Below, in pieces: positions 38,643-49,657 of a stretch of 64,000 nt of DNA. Source of the DNA: Gilliamella mensalis (GTDB lineage: Bacteria; Pseudomonadota; Gammaproteobacteria; Enterobacterales; Orbaceae); assembly GCF_900103085.1 (NCBI RefSeq), contig NZ_FMWR01000002.1, positions 1 to 64,000 on the forward strand. The letters run 5' to 3'. Every line of letters starts with the position of its first letter. Positions within the stretch are counted from its first letter, which is position 1. The notes beneath the pieces were generated by a model. That model did not search any database. It was given only the letters and a program-made list of their open reading frames with translations, and was not told the origin of the DNA. A program made the translations under genes and the position numbers.

Positions 38643-40085
38643 TTAGTCTTCTTTAGTAAAGTCCATCTGTTCGTATTTCACCCATTTTGTCTTTTTCACA
38701 ATTTTGTAGCTAAAGTAAATCATTAAAAATAGTGGAATACCAATATAGGTCGCAATAACACCATTCCAGTCAATAGTATCTTGTAAAAAAGCTTCGTAAT
38801 TTTGACCAAGTGTAATAATTAAGCATAATACAAAAGCAAAGATAGGACCAAATGGGAAACAACTTGATTGATACGGTAATTGATTAATATCATTACCTTG
38901 CATAGTGTAACCCTTTCTAAAACGATAATGGCTAATTGCAATGCCTAGCCAAGCAATAAAGCCTGTCATACCTGACATATTAAGTAACCACAAATAAACA
39001 GCTTGATCTTTGTACATCGACGTTAAGAAACAAAGCATAGCCACAAACGTTGTTGCTAACAAAGCAGCCCTAGGCACACCTGACGATGATAATTTTGCAA
39101 AGATTTTAGGTGCTTTACCTTCTTTAGCAAGTGCATATAGCATACGGGTTGAAGCATACAGCCCAGAATTACCCGCAGATAATACTGAAGTCAATATCAC
39201 TGCATTCATTAATGCCGCAGCAGATAACAATCCTGCATGCTCAAATACAAGGGTAAATGGACTAACACTGATATCAGTTTCTTCGTTACGTAGTAAGTTA
39301 GGATCGGTATAAGGAATAATCAAGCTGATGACTAAAATCGCAAAGATATAAAATAGCAGTATTCGCCAAAACACTTGGCGCATAGCTTTAGGTATGTTTT
39401 TTTCTGGATCTTTTGATTCACCCGCAGCAATACCTATTAATTCGGTGCCTTGAAATGAAAATCCAACCACCATTGCCACACCAATCATTGACGAAAACCC
39501 GCCAGCAAAAGGCGCTTCTTTGATAGTCCAATTTTGCCAACCTGCACCTTCTGCTCCCTGAAAGATCCCAATAATCATTAATAAACCAACGATAATAAAA
39601 ACAATTACTGTGGAAACTTTAATTAATGAAAACCAAAATTCTGCTTCACCAAAACCTTTAACTGAAATATAGTTTAAGCAAAAGATAATACTTAAAAACA
39701 ATAAACTCCATAACCAGCTATAAGGTCCTGCATCAAACCAATAAGAGATGACTAATTGAGCTGCTACCAAGTCAACCGCAACAGTAATTGCCCAGTTGTA
39801 CCAATAGTTCCAACCAATGGCAAAACCAAACGCTTCATCCACATAACGAGAACCATAAGTCGCAAAGGTACCAGAAACCGGTAAATATGCGGCAAGTTCC
39901 CCTAAACTGGTCATTAAGAAGTACACCATTACACCGATAATAGCATACGAAAGCAATGCACCACCAGGACCTGCCTGAGCAACGGTTGCACCTGATGCGA
40001 CAAAGAGCCCCGTTCCGATCGAGCCACCAATAGCTATCATGGTTAAATGGCGTGCTTTTAAATCTCGTTTTAATTTATTTTTCAT
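38643..40085 (-). CDS. lysP: Lysine-specific permease LysP
   Basis: A 480-residue, 12-helix APC-family proton symporter. It follows E. coli LysP almost throughout: LKARHLTMIAIGGSIGTGLF at the start, GFSFQGTELIGIAAGES in helix 6, and LITLGQNYEAFLQDTIDW near the end. E. coli LysP also senses lysine for CadC; no cad genes are seen here. It is a single gene with its own terminator. Confidence 0.94.
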   Translation of the reverse strand: MKNKLKRDLKARHLTMIAIGGSIGTGLFVASGATVAQAGPGGALLSYAIIGVMVYFLMTSLGELAAYLPVSGTFATYGSRYVDEAFGFAIGWNYWYNWAITVAVDLVAAQLVISYWFDAGPYSWLWSLLFLSIIFCLNYISVKGFGEAEFWFSLIKVSTVIVFIIVGLLMIIGIFQGAEGAGWQNWTIKEAPFAGGFSSMIGVAMVVGFSFQGTELIGIAAGESKDPEKNIPKAMRQVFWRILLFYIFAILVISLIIPYTDPNLLRNEETDISVSPFTLVFEHAGLLSAAALMNAVILTSVLSAGNSGLYASTRMLYALAKEGKAPKIFAKLSSSGVPRAALLATTFVAMLCFLTSMYKDQAVYLWLLNMSGMTGFIAWLGIAISHYRFRKGYTMQGNDINQLPYQSSCFPFGPIFAFVLCLIITLGQNYEAFLQDTIDWNGVIATYIGIPLFLMIYFSYKIVKKTKWVKYEQMDFTKED

Positions 40086-40293
40086 AATCGTTTTCTTCTG
40101 TCTAAAAAGATTAAATTTAATCGAAAATTAGTCACTTATCTAATGTATAACGCTATGTGTGACTAAAAATTGTTCTTAAAAATTATTGATGTTTACCATT
40201 AAATAATAAAGTGCGGGAAGTTTATCAAAAAAAAATACTATGCGAGATAAATAATTCTAATAATCGAACTGTTTTATTAAATTTAAGCAATAC

Positions 40294-40560
40294 TTAACCT
40301 TTAGTTAGCTGTTCTAATTGAGTTAAATAATTCAATGCTTGTGTTCGATTACAACCACACATTTCTAAGCAGGGCTTCAATCGACCACAAACTGCAGGTC
40401 TTGATGGGTGCAAAAATAATTTACATTGATAATTATTATCTAAATGAATGCAAGCAACGCCAGCTGGTTTCCCTTTAGGCATACCAGGAATAGTTGATGA
40501 AATCGATGGTGCAATACAACAAGCACCACAGTTTTGCCTGCATTTGAATAAATCTACCAT
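40294..40560 (-). CDS. Small cysteine-cluster protein (YkgJ/YeiW type)
   Basis: An 88-residue protein with nine cysteines in the zinc/iron-chelating pattern of PF03692: FKCRQNCGACC, then YQCKLF, RPAVC, and CLEMCGCNRTQAL. The piece ISSTIPGMPKGKPAGVACIHL resembles E. coli YeiW, which is near efpL (yeiP), and here it is divergent from efpL. The function is unknown; metal binding is likely. Confidence 0.75.
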   Translation of the reverse strand: MVDLFKCRQNCGACCIAPSISSTIPGMPKGKPAGVACIHLDNNYQCKLFLHPSRPAVCGRLKPCLEMCGCNRTQALNYLTQLEQLTKG

Positions 40561-40674
40561 AGTTTTTCTTTAATTTAAGGCGCTTGAATAAATTTTGATG
40601 GTGACAATAGCAAGTTAGCGGTAAAATAGCGAGCTAATTTTTAACTCTTTTATTAATTGTGAAGAATAAATACT

Positions 40675-41247
40675 ATGGCTAAAGCAAATGAAATAAAACG
40701 TGGTGATGCTGTCACCTATAATGGTAAATTATTACTGGTTAAAGATATTGATGTTCAAAGTCCAAGTGCTCGTGGTGCAAGTACACTTTATAAAATGCGT
40801 TTTACCGATGTCAAAAATGGCGGTAAGGTTGAAGAGCGTTTTAAAGGTGATGATATCCTCGAAACGATTGAACTATCACGCCGTCCAGTTAGTTTTTCGT
40901 ATATTGATGGCGATGAATATGTGTTTATGGATAACGAAGATTACACTCCGTATATCTTCAAAAAAGAGCAAATTGAAGATGAATTACTGTTTATTCCAGA
41001 AGGTGGCATGAATGGTATTCAGGTGCTAATGGCGGATGGCGAAGTGCTTGCTTTGGAATTACCACAAACAGTTGATCTCGAAATTGTTGAAACATCGCCA
41101 AGTATTAAAGGTGCTTCAGCCAGTGCGCGAACTAAACCAGCTACCTTATCAACCGGACTTGTTATCCAAGTACCTGAATATATTGATAACCACGAAAAAG
41201 TTAAAATTCATATTGCTGAACGCCGTTATATGAGCCGTGCCGAGTAA
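40675..41247 (+). CDS. efpL: Elongation factor P-like protein EfpL (YeiP)
   Basis: A 190-residue three-domain EF-P paralogue that relieves ribosome stalling. The YeiP clade is marked by the tip loop [13 protein letters not shown] instead of the modified-lysine loop of EF-P, and by the end [19 protein letters not shown]. In E. coli EfpL works with an unmodified Arg in that loop. It is followed 14 nt later by ttcA. Confidence 0.95.
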   Translation: MAKANEIKRGDAVTYNGKLLLVKDIDVQSPSARGASTLYKMRFTDVKNGGKVEERFKGDDILETIELSRRPVSFSYIDGDEYVFMDNEDYTPYIFKKEQIEDELLFIPEGGMNGIQVLMADGEVLALELPQTVDLEIVETSPSIKGASASARTKPATLSTGLVIQVPEYIDNHEKVKIHIAERRYMSRAE

Positions 41248-41261
41248 CCAATAAAACTGTA

Positions 41262-42158
41262 ATGAATATATATAATCAAAATAAACTACACAAACGATTG
41301 CGTCGCTTAACTGGCGAGGCAATTGCTGACTTTAATATGATCGAAGCAGGTGATCGTATTATGGTCTGCTTATCAGGCGGTAAAGATAGTTATACTTTGC
41401 TTGATATTCTTATTAACCTGAAAATCAGTGCACCAATAAACTTCGATTTAATAGCCGTTAATTTAGATCAAAAACAACCGGGGTTTCCTGAACATGTATT
41501 GCCACAGTATCTGCAATCATTAGGCATTGAGTATAAAATTGTTCAAGAAAACACTTACGGTATTGTTAAAGAAAAAATACCTGAAGGTAAAACAACCTGT
41601 TCGCTTTGCTCTCGCTTACGCCGTGGAATATTATATCGCACAGCCACCGAGCTTGGTGCAACAAAAATTGCCCTTGGACATCATCGTGATGATATTTTAG
41701 AAACACTGTTTTTAAATATGTTCTATGGCGGTAAACTCAAAGCAATGCCACCGAAGCTAATGAATGACTCAGGCGAACATATCATTATCCGACCGCTGGC
41801 ATATTGTAAAGAAAAAGACATCGCCAAATACGCTGAAATTAAACAATTTCCGATTATTCCTTGTAATCTTTGTGGTTCACAACCCAACTTACAAAGGCAG
41901 GTAATTAAAGAAATGCTCAATGAATGGGATAAAAAATTCCCAGGACGCATTGAAACCATGTTCCGAGCAACACAAAACATCACCCTATCCCATCTGTGTG
42001 ATACCAATTTATTTGATTTCAAAGGGATTAAAAAAGGTGATCTTGCTGTTAATGGTGGCGATATTGCTTTTGACCGCGAAGATATCGCACCAATCGGAGG
42101 CTTTGATGCTTCAGAACTTAAAGATCAAGATATGATTTTATGGAAAGAAGCAAAATAA
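41262..42158 (+). CDS. ttcA: tRNA 2-thiocytidine synthetase TtcA
   Basis: A 298-residue PP-loop ATPase with [11 protein letters not shown] and two CxxC pairs (CSLC, CNLC) that hold the Fe-S cluster. It thiolates C32 of certain tRNAs. The [20 protein letters not shown] block is diagnostic. It appears co-transcribed with efpL and ends in a hairpin terminator at 42195-42218. Confidence 0.96.
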   Translation: MNIYNQNKLHKRLRRLTGEAIADFNMIEAGDRIMVCLSGGKDSYTLLDILINLKISAPINFDLIAVNLDQKQPGFPEHVLPQYLQSLGIEYKIVQENTYGIVKEKIPEGKTTCSLCSRLRRGILYRTATELGATKIALGHHRDDILETLFLNMFYGGKLKAMPPKLMNDSGEHIIIRPLAYCKEKDIAKYAEIKQFPIIPCNLCGSQPNLQRQVIKEMLNEWDKKFPGRIETMFRATQNITLSHLCDTNLFDFKGIKKGDLAVNGGDIAFDREDIAPIGGFDASELKDQDMILWKEAK

Positions 42159-42194
42159 CTGGTTAATATCCCACCGGTGATAGTTATTTTTCAA

Positions 42195-42218
42195 TTAATG
42201 CCACTAGTGTGGCATTAA
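42195..42218. terminator. Terminator of ttcA, between ttcA and glnE
   Basis: A perfect 10-bp stem (TTAATGCCAC / GTGGCATTAA) closes on TAGT and is followed on the plus strand by CTTTTATTTAT. The genes converge here. Confidence 0.75.
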
Positions 42219-42283
42219 CTTTTATTTATATTACACAACAAAATTAACAAGCTGGTATTTTAAAAAAATTAATATTTAACTCG

Positions 42284-45124
42284 CTACGTTAACCATTTTT
42301 GCCAACATTGGTTGATTATTTGTCTTTCTTGTATAAAAAGCGAAGTTTCAACCGTGCTAGGTTGTAATTGCAATGCAAGTTGATGAATTTTATTGCGCAT
42401 ATCAATGTAAGCTTGTGTTAGCAGCTGTGCTTCATAGCTGTCTATTATTTGATAATTTGTTGCGAGTTCTAAAATTCGAACATTGTCGCTCCACGCAGTC
42501 ATTTTAGGATATTGATTAGCATAATTAAGCACAAGATACTGCGATAAAAATTCAATATCCCCAATTCCCCCTTTATCAATCTTTAAATTAAATAAATTAG
42601 CTTGCATCGTGCCAAGATGGCTTCTCATTTTTTCCCGCATCTGCCGAACTTCAGTTTTTAGGGTATTTTCATCACGCTTTTTACAAAGTACATTATGACG
42701 AATTTGATTAAAGCGTTTTATTAGTTCCCCTTCACCATAAATTGCTCTGGCTCGCACTAATGCTTGATGTTCCCATGTCCATGCTTCATTCATTTGGTAA
42801 TCCGCAAACGAATCTAAACTACATGCAAGTAGCCCAGCGTCGCCCTGAGGGCGAAGCCTTACATCGACTTCATATAAGATACCAAAGCTAGTGCGCACGT
42901 TAAATAAGTGAATAATTCGCTGAACTAAACGCAAATAAAATTGGCGACTATCGATCTGTTTATTGCCATTAGTCATGCTATTGACTGGGCAATCATGTAA
43001 AAAAACTAGATCTAAATCAGAACTATAACCTAGCTCCCAGCCACCTAATTTTCCGTAAGCGACCACAACTAAGCCTTTATCATTATCGCTCAAATGCTCT
43101 GGCTTGCCATAACGAGCAACCATTTGATTCCACGCCATTTGTAGAACAAAATCAAGTAATGCCTCTGCCACATAGGTTAAGTGATCGCTGACTTTCATGG
43201 TTGATAAAACTTGTTCAACATCTGCTGCAGCAATATGCAATAATTGCATCTGTTTAAATTGGCGTAAAGCTTCAAGTTGTTGTTCTTCATCATCCACTTG
43301 GATACGAAGTAAATACTGGTAAAGCTGACTTTTATATTCATTAGCTTCAACGGTTTGATAAAGTGAATTGATATCAATAAGCTCATCTAGCAATAAAGGA
43401 TAATGAGCTAGTTGATTGCTGATCATTGGCGATGCACTACATAAACGAATTAATTGTTTTAAAGCGATTGGATATTCAAGTAATAGCTCTAAATAGGTTG
43501 TGCGACTGACAATATTAACCAGCAGTGGTAAAATTCTTGGTAGTACTATTAATGCATGTTTGTCAGTACAACAAGCTTCTAAGAGTCTTGGCATTAATTG
43601 ATCAAGTATTTCTCGTCCACGAATGCCAATTGTCCGTTTACCTATATCATCTCTAAATTGCACAAGCATCTGACAAAGCTGATTTGCCTCATCATCAGAA
43701 TAATCAGGTAGTATTGCCCTCACATCGTTTAATTGTAGATCTGGTCCCCAAAGATCAGAAAATTGATCATTATATTGTTTATGATTAAAGGACAATTCAG
43801 GCTCTACTTCACCTATAAGTTCATTGAAAATTAAACGATTAATTTGCATTCGTGCTGATAATGCAGTTTGAAAATCAAACCAATTATTAAAACCCATGCT
43901 TATTGCTAAACGAAACTGATCAAGATCGTCCTCTGGGAGTGTTTGAGTTTGTTCATCACCAATCGCTTGTAGTACGTTTTCACAACGGCGTAGGAACAAG
44001 TAATTTTCACGTAATGCCACAACTTCATCAATACCCAGTAACGATTCTTGTTTTATCACATCTAATGCTGCTAGCAATGAACGAGTTTGTAAACCTACCA
44101 CTCGCCCCCCTCGAATAAGTTGAAAGACTTGTACAATAAACTCTATCTCTCGAATGCCACCTGCCCCAAGTTTAATATTGTTTTTTAAACCACGGCGACG
44201 TACTTCACGTTCAATCATGCTTTTCATATTACGCAATGATTGTAAGACGCTAAAGTCAATATAACGGCGATATACAAAGGGTTTTAGCATTTGGTAAAGC
44301 TCTTTAGTATAAGGCGCTTGCTCATTACCCAATACTTTTGCTTTAACCATCGCATAGCGTTCCCAGTCTCGTCCTTGTTCTTGGTAATAATCTTCCATAG
44401 CCGCAAAACTCAATACTAAAGGTCCTCCATCACCAAGCGGGCGCAAACGCATATCCACACGGTAGACAAAACCATCTTCAGTAATTTGATCAAGTGCTTT
44501 AATTAAACGTTGACCTAATCGAGTGAAAAATACCGCATTATCTAGCTCTCTCCGCCCTCCTTGTGTTTGCCCATGTTCCGGATAAGTAAAAATCAAATCA
44601 ATATCAGACGAAAAATTAAGTTCTCCCCCGCCTAGTTTACCCATACCTAAAATCAGTAATGGCTGCGGCTCACCTTGGGCATTACAAGGTGTTCCCCACT
44701 CTTTACAACTAAGTTCATAAAGCCAATCACGAGCTGTAACAATGATCACCTCAGCCAGTTCACTTAATTGTAATAAAATCTGCTCATCATTGCTGATATG
44801 TGTTAATTGAGACCACGCTAGCCGGACTAAAATATAACGACGAAATTGTCTTAATATCTTCAGTAATTTAGTTTCATCTGAAACTGCTGTTAATTTTTCA
44901 CTCAACCAAGTTTGGTAATATTTTCTTTCGTCTGCTTGTGGAGGATTTTTTACGATGTCAGAAAGCCACTGTGGAAATCGATAAAAAGCCTCCACCAAAA
45001 AATCACTACACACTAAAATATCAAGATTAGCATCCACTGCGTTTGATTGGCATTGCTTAAGTTGAAGGGTAATTTTTTGTTTTTGTTGTTGCAAAGTGGA
45101 AAGCAAATGGTTAAGTTCCGCCAT
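42284..45124 (-). CDS. glnE: Glutamine synthetase adenylyltransferase/deadenylylase
   Basis: With the ATG at 45124 the protein has 946 residues, as in E. coli. It carries two nucleotidyltransferase domains: the N-terminal deadenylylase with [18 protein letters not shown] and the C-terminal adenylylase with [19 protein letters not shown]. Linking helical regions bind PII (GlnB) and sense glutamine. It modifies glutamine synthetase to set nitrogen assimilation. Confidence 0.96.
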   Translation of the reverse strand: MAELNHLLSTLQQQKQKITLQLKQCQSNAVDANLDILVCSDFLVEAFYRFPQWLSDIVKNPPQADERKYYQTWLSEKLTAVSDETKLLKILRQFRRYILVRLAWSQLTHISNDEQILLQLSELAEVIIVTARDWLYELSCKEWGTPCNAQGEPQPLLILGMGKLGGGELNFSSDIDLIFTYPEHGQTQGGRRELDNAVFFTRLGQRLIKALDQITEDGFVYRVDMRLRPLGDGGPLVLSFAAMEDYYQEQGRDWERYAMVKAKVLGNEQAPYTKELYQMLKPFVYRRYIDFSVLQSLRNMKSMIEREVRRRGLKNNIKLGAGGIREIEFIVQVFQLIRGGRVVGLQTRSLLAALDVIKQESLLGIDEVVALRENYLFLRRCENVLQAIGDEQTQTLPEDDLDQFRLAISMGFNNWFDFQTALSARMQINRLIFNELIGEVEPELSFNHKQYNDQFSDLWGPDLQLNDVRAILPDYSDDEANQLCQMLVQFRDDIGKRTIGIRGREILDQLMPRLLEACCTDKHALIVLPRILPLLVNIVSRTTYLELLLEYPIALKQLIRLCSASPMISNQLAHYPLLLDELIDINSLYQTVEANEYKSQLYQYLLRIQVDDEEQQLEALRQFKQMQLLHIAAADVEQVLSTMKVSDHLTYVAEALLDFVLQMAWNQMVARYGKPEHLSDNDKGLVVVAYGKLGGWELGYSSDLDLVFLHDCPVNSMTNGNKQIDSRQFYLRLVQRIIHLFNVRTSFGILYEVDVRLRPQGDAGLLACSLDSFADYQMNEAWTWEHQALVRARAIYGEGELIKRFNQIRHNVLCKKRDENTLKTEVRQMREKMRSHLGTMQANLFNLKIDKGGIGDIEFLSQYLVLNYANQYPKMTAWSDNVRILELATNYQIIDSYEAQLLTQAYIDMRNKIHQLALQLQPSTVETSLFIQERQIINQCWQKWLT

Positions 45125-45460
45125 GGGCAAGCTCTCTTAGAAATATTTTTACTAAAAGTAAAATCACCAAAAATAGAGCCATATTATAAATAACTTTTGC
45201 TATTGATATAGTATTTTATATACAAAATAAAAACTTGTATAAAATAATGGTATGATGTCTTAACTAGATTTTGTTTTATCTTTGCCATAGCAGTAACACT
45301 CTTTTTTCGAGCGAGCATAGTTTGCAAGCCTACATATTACTTTAATCCTAATAAAAAAACAGCTATTATATTTTTTACAAAAGCACACTATACCGAGAAA
45401 AATAAAAATTTCAGGCAGCGATCTATGCAATAAGCTTTATCAATTCAACTTTTTATTCAA
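45125..45460. other. Intergenic region between ygiF and glnE
   Basis: Some 336 nt of AT-rich sequence separate two genes that are adjacent in E. coli. I see no gene and no clear terminator; it probably carries a glnE promoter. Confidence 0.4.
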
Positions 45461-46405
45461 TTAATTAACCGTTAGATTTGCAATCAACATCAGCTTTAGC
45501 CTTGTATTAATTTCACTGAAAGCAAACTGTTCTACAGAGTTAATAGTCATTATTGCCATTTGCCATTGAGTAAACTCAGGTTCAAGAGAAAGATTTTTAT
45601 CAATTAATATATAATTTATCTGATTTAGTGTCTGTTGGTATAAATCTAAATTATTAACTTCTAATGCATACTCTTCGTTTTGTTGCCAAAACTTTAATAA
45701 TTGAGCTAAATCTTGGTGGATTTGAAGATCGAATTGGCAGATTTTATGTAGTGAATTTTCAAGTAAAAAATAGCCCCTAGCAGCTTTACTCTGTGAAAAA
45801 AGGTGCAAGTGAAATCGACTTAATTCGAGCGCAAAATTGAGCAAGTCTTGTTTATTACCTTGTTTGAGTTCTAACTCAACTTCTTGAATAATTTTATTTT
45901 TCCCATTTGAGTTTATTTTTCCCTGATCTAATGCCACTTCAATTTCGCTACTTGCAAACGAAATTAACCAAACTTGGCGTTTAAAGTCAGTAGAAAATAA
46001 TGGTAATAAATCTTGTTGTAACCGCTCAATATCGCAATTATCAGGCAATGCTGAATAAGGTAATACTGCTAAATCAGGCTCCGAGTTAAGCAAATCAACA
46101 TTAAACTCAGCACGCTCATGCAAACCCGCAATTGTTTTTTTATCACGTTTCAAGGTGATTTCAAAATGAGTTGTCGTGCTATCATTGCTTGCTCTAACAC
46201 GTAAACCACATCCATGATGACGTAAATAATAATCCGCTGTGTCATAATAGGTATTACAAAGTGTTAATTGCGAAAATGTCCGTTTTTGCTGTGATATTGC
46301 TGCAAATTCCAGCTCATCAGAGTGCGCCCATTGATTTAAATAATGTTGCAATGCTGTAATGTCCGCATTATTTATTTCAAATTTTAATTCTATTTCGTTA
46401 CTCAT
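45461..46405 (-). CDS. ygiF: CYTH-domain inorganic triphosphatase (YgiF-like, short CHAD part)
   Basis: A 314-residue protein opening with the CYTH signature EIELKFE and keeping the triphosphate tunnel residues (GLRVRAS, ITLKRDKK, ELELK). E. coli YgiF (433 residues) adds a full CHAD domain of about 200 residues after CYTH; here only about 100 residues follow (SQSKAARGYFLLENSLH onward), so the CHAD part is incomplete. The ATG at 46405 is preferred over an upstream TTG. Its order beside glnE is conserved. Confidence 0.85.
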   Translation of the reverse strand: MSNEIELKFEINNADITALQHYLNQWAHSDELEFAAISQQKRTFSQLTLCNTYYDTADYYLRHHGCGLRVRASNDSTTTHFEITLKRDKKTIAGLHERAEFNVDLLNSEPDLAVLPYSALPDNCDIERLQQDLLPLFSTDFKRQVWLISFASSEIEVALDQGKINSNGKNKIIQEVELELKQGNKQDLLNFALELSRFHLHLFSQSKAARGYFLLENSLHKICQFDLQIHQDLAQLLKFWQQNEEYALEVNNLDLYQQTLNQINYILIDKNLSLEPEFTQWQMAIMTINSVEQFAFSEINTRLKLMLIANLTVN

Positions 46406-46497
46406 TAATCTATTTTTATTCAATATATTTTAAAGTAATTAATAATGAATAGCTTTCATACATCATCGCCTATTAATTTAGTGAACGATATTGCAAA

Positions 46498-46902
46498 TTA
46501 CTTTACAACACGAAACGGATTAGTTGGTTTAGGTTGTTCTGATTGTTGGGATGAAACTTCACGCTGAGCATGATATTGTGGTTCATCCTCAAATCCCATA
46601 CCAACGCCATTTTCACGAGCGTAAATAGCCTCAATTGCAGCCATTGGTACCACTATGTGTTGGGGTACACCAGCAAAACGGGCATTGAATTCAATCTGTT
46701 CATTAGTGGATAAATATTGACCTACTGATTGCGGGGCAATATTTAATACGATTTGATTGTTTTGGATAAATTCCTGTGGCACTAATACACCATATACCGA
46801 AGTATTCACTACAATATAAGGCGTTAAGTCGTTATCTAAAATCCAATCATAAAAAGCCCTAAATATATAAGGGCGACGTGGGGTCATTTGCTCAAGTTCC
46901 AT
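46498..46902 (-). CDS. sspB: ClpXP protease specificity-enhancing factor SspB
   Basis: A 134-residue adaptor that hands SsrA-tagged proteins to ClpXP. The fold domain (MTPRRPYIFRAFYDWILDN, then FNARFAGVPQHIVVP and AIYARENG) is complete. A short disordered linker leads to the ClpX-docking tail FRVVK. The linker is shorter than in E. coli. It lies 49 nt after sspA in the same operon. Confidence 0.95.
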   Translation of the reverse strand: MELEQMTPRRPYIFRAFYDWILDNDLTPYIVVNTSVYGVLVPQEFIQNNQIVLNIAPQSVGQYLSTNEQIEFNARFAGVPQHIVVPMAAIEAIYARENGVGMGFEDEPQYHAQREVSSQQSEQPKPTNPFRVVK

Positions 46903-46951
46903 CAAAGCTACCTTGTCTAAAATTTACGTAAATAAAAATAAATTTAATTGA

Positions 46952-47584
46952 TTAAGATCTTATCTTTTTTTCTTCTTCGGTTAATGAATTAACAAAAGCT
47001 GGACGTTCAAAAATTCGTGCCATATAACCTAAATAATTCTTTTCAGCCACTTTAGGTAATTCGATGTCAAGCAGTGGTAATCGCCAAAGTAATGGAGCAA
47101 AGTAACAATCACTTAAGGTAAACTCATCGCTCATAAAATAATCTGCCTCTTTAAACATAACCGAGATGGAAACAAGATCATCAAGAAGATTTTTTCGTGC
47201 TATTTTAGCTGCATCACTATTAGGATCGGCAACGATTGTTTCATAAGCACTGTACCACTCTTTTTTAATGCGATACATTGTTAATCGAGAATTAGCGCGA
47301 ACAATTGGATAAACTGGCATTAATGGCGGATGAGGGAAGCGTTCATCAAGATATTCTAATGCAATATGTGGCTCATATAGCGTAAGATCGCGATCAATTA
47401 AAGTTGGAATTGAACCATAGGGATTAAGATCCAATAATTCCTGTGGTAAATTATCTGCCGTTACAAACTCTATTTCCGCAGCTACCCCTTTTTCTGCCAG
47501 AACAAAACGAATCTGATGTCCGTAAATATCTGTTGTATCACAAAATAATGTCATCACAGAACGTTTATTAACAGCAACAACCAT
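46952..47584 (-). CDS. sspA: Stringent starvation protein A
   Basis: A 210-residue GST-fold protein that binds RNA polymerase and affects stationary-phase and acid-stress genes. The block NKRSVMTLFCDTTDIYGHQ and the conserved YLDERFPHPPLMPVYPI are diagnostic. I start at 47584 with GGAG upstream; a GTG two codons earlier is unlikely. It lies downstream of rplM-rpsI, beyond their terminator. Confidence 0.95.
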   Translation of the reverse strand: MVVAVNKRSVMTLFCDTTDIYGHQIRFVLAEKGVAAEIEFVTADNLPQELLDLNPYGSIPTLIDRDLTLYEPHIALEYLDERFPHPPLMPVYPIVRANSRLTMYRIKKEWYSAYETIVADPNSDAAKIARKNLLDDLVSISVMFKEADYFMSDEFTLSDCYFAPLLWRLPLLDIELPKVAEKNYLGYMARIFERPAFVNSLTEEEKKIRS

Positions 47585-47929
47585 ATTCACTCCAAATATG
47601 CAAAAATTAAAATAAGTCTAGTTGGTAACTATTCTAACAAATTGGATTACAAATTTGTTAAAAAAAATAAATTTTATTGTGTTCTTTTCACAAAGAACAT
47701 AATTTTGACAAAAAGTATCGATAAAATTTATGCCTGAGTATAAAAATTTGTCAAATAATTTACCTTTATCTCTTTATCAAGGGTAAATGACATCCAAAGC
47801 AATCAATTTTTACCATTAAACGTTATTTAACTAGCTGACGAATTGTTTTTAGACATTCAAAATCTGCATAAAAAAACCCAGCGATGCTGGGTTTTTGAAA
47901 CAAACTTGTAATGTTTTGTAACATTGTAA
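47585..47929. other. Intergenic region between rpsI and sspA
   Basis: Contains the rpsI terminator at 47874-47894 and AT-rich sequence expected to include the sspA promoter. An imperfectly placed 7-bp inverted repeat ATTTACC/GGTAAAT (47758-47788) is the only other structure noted. Confidence 0.45.
47874..47894 (-). terminator. Terminator of rplM-rpsI
   Basis: The stem AAACCCAGC/GCTGGGTTT with a 3-nt loop is followed on the minus strand by a T-run. It is about 35 nt past the rpsI stop. Confidence 0.88.
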
Positions 47930-48325
<396 letters not shown>

Positions 48326-48333
48326 TTATCCCC

Positions 48334-48762
48334 TTAAATATCTAATACTTGCGGTTGTTGTGCCGCATGATTGTGCTCATTACCAGCATAAACTTTTAGT
48401 TTACGGTACATTGCACGACCAAGAGGACCTTTCGGTAACATGCCTTTTACAGCAATTTCGATGACTTGTTCAGGATGACGTTCAATCATCTCTTTAAAAG
48501 TCGCTTCTTTAAGTCCACCGATGTAACCAGTATGACGATAATAGATCTTATCAGTGCGTTTTTTGCCTGTTACAGCAACTTTTTCTGCATTGATAACGAT
48601 AATATAATCACCTGTATCAACATGTGGTGTATATTCTGCTTTGTGTTTACCACGCAAACGGCTTGCGATTTCAGTAGCTAAACGACCTAACGTTTTACCT
48701 GCTGCATCAACAACATACCAGTCGCGTTTAACTGTTTCTGGTTTAGCTGAAAAAGTACTCAT
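48334..48762 (-). CDS. rplM: 50S ribosomal protein L13
   Basis: A 142-residue L13 with [20 protein letters not shown] and [19 protein letters not shown], the same length as in E. coli. It heads the rplM-rpsI operon. In E. coli L13 represses its own operon through the leader; a possible leader stem is at 48833-48864. Confidence 0.98.
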   Translation of the reverse strand: MSTFSAKPETVKRDWYVVDAAGKTLGRLATEIASRLRGKHKAEYTPHVDTGDYIIVINAEKVAVTGKKRTDKIYYRHTGYIGGLKEATFKEMIERHPEQVIEIAVKGMLPKGPLGRAMYRKLKVYAGNEHNHAAQQPQVLDI

Positions 48763-48832
48763 TCGTAATTATCCAATTTTTAATTAATCTCACGTTAATA
48801 AATCACTCGATTTATTTACACTTTTTGACTGC

Positions 48833-48864
48833 AACCATTAATTAACTCACCCCTTCGAATGGTT
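48833..48864 (-). promoter_or_regulatory. Inverted repeat in the rplM leader
   Basis: On the minus strand AACCATT pairs with AATGGTT across an 18-nt loop, about 70-100 nt before the rplM ATG. It could be the L13 autoregulatory target or an incidental stem. Confidence 0.3.
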
Positions 48865-49036
48865 ATATTAATGTTGACAACCGAAAACAACGTTGGGAAG
48901 AACGTTGTCGTAACGTGGGTGGCGATATTATACAGAAATAATATAAAAGCGCTAGAGTAAAAATAAAAAATCATGGCGATAATAAACAGTTACTGCTAAA
49001 CTCTACGCCAATTTTAAATAACTGATATCTATATCA

Positions 49037-49657
49037 ATGGACAATTTGATTCTACTTTCTGAAAAAGATTATATAAGTAAAGGTTTACACCGAAAATGCT
49101 ATCATTATCCTGATGATACTAATAAATGTATTAAAGTTAATTATAATGATGGCGCTGAACAAGAAACAAATCGTGAAGTCAGCTATTATAAACACCTTAT
49201 CAAACGAAATATATCCTTTGATGCATTGGCACAATATTATGGTACGGTGCCAACTAATTATGGCAAAGGACAAGTCTTTGAACTTATACGTGACTATGAT
49301 GGAAAAACATCAACTCCACTTGAAAAGTATCTTGCTGATGAAAAACTAACACAACAATATTATGCTGATTTAGTTACTTCTTTAAAGAATTTAAAATCAG
49401 CTTTATTAAAAGACAGAATTATTACAATGACAATAAAAAGCAAGAATATCTTATTTCAGCACTTAAATACTGATAAAAGCCGCTTGATTGTTATCGATAA
49501 TATCGGTAATTCAACTTTTATTCCCATTGCTAACTACATTCCGATGTTCGCTAAAGCTAAAATTGAAAGAACTTGGCAGCGTTTTTTAACATCAATTATT
49601 AAAGAAAATAGCCACAATAAATTAATTGCTCGTTTAGTTGATGAAGTGAATCAGTAA
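49037..49657 (+). CDS. yrbL: YrbL-family protein (PhoP-regulon kinase-like)
   Basis: A 206-residue protein matching the PF10707 family of E. coli YrbL (210). Recognisable pieces are LSEKDYISKGLHRKCYHYPD, then KCIKVNY, EQETNREVSYYKHL, and late VIDNIGNSTFIPI and ERTWQRFL. The fold is kinase-like; the activity is unknown. In E. coli it belongs to the PhoP network. I saw no PhoP box. It stands alone. Confidence 0.9.
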   Translation: MDNLILLSEKDYISKGLHRKCYHYPDDTNKCIKVNYNDGAEQETNREVSYYKHLIKRNISFDALAQYYGTVPTNYGKGQVFELIRDYDGKTSTPLEKYLADEKLTQQYYADLVTSLKNLKSALLKDRIITMTIKSKNILFQHLNTDKSRLIVIDNIGNSTFIPIANYIPMFAKAKIERTWQRFLTSIIKENSHNKLIARLVDEVNQ

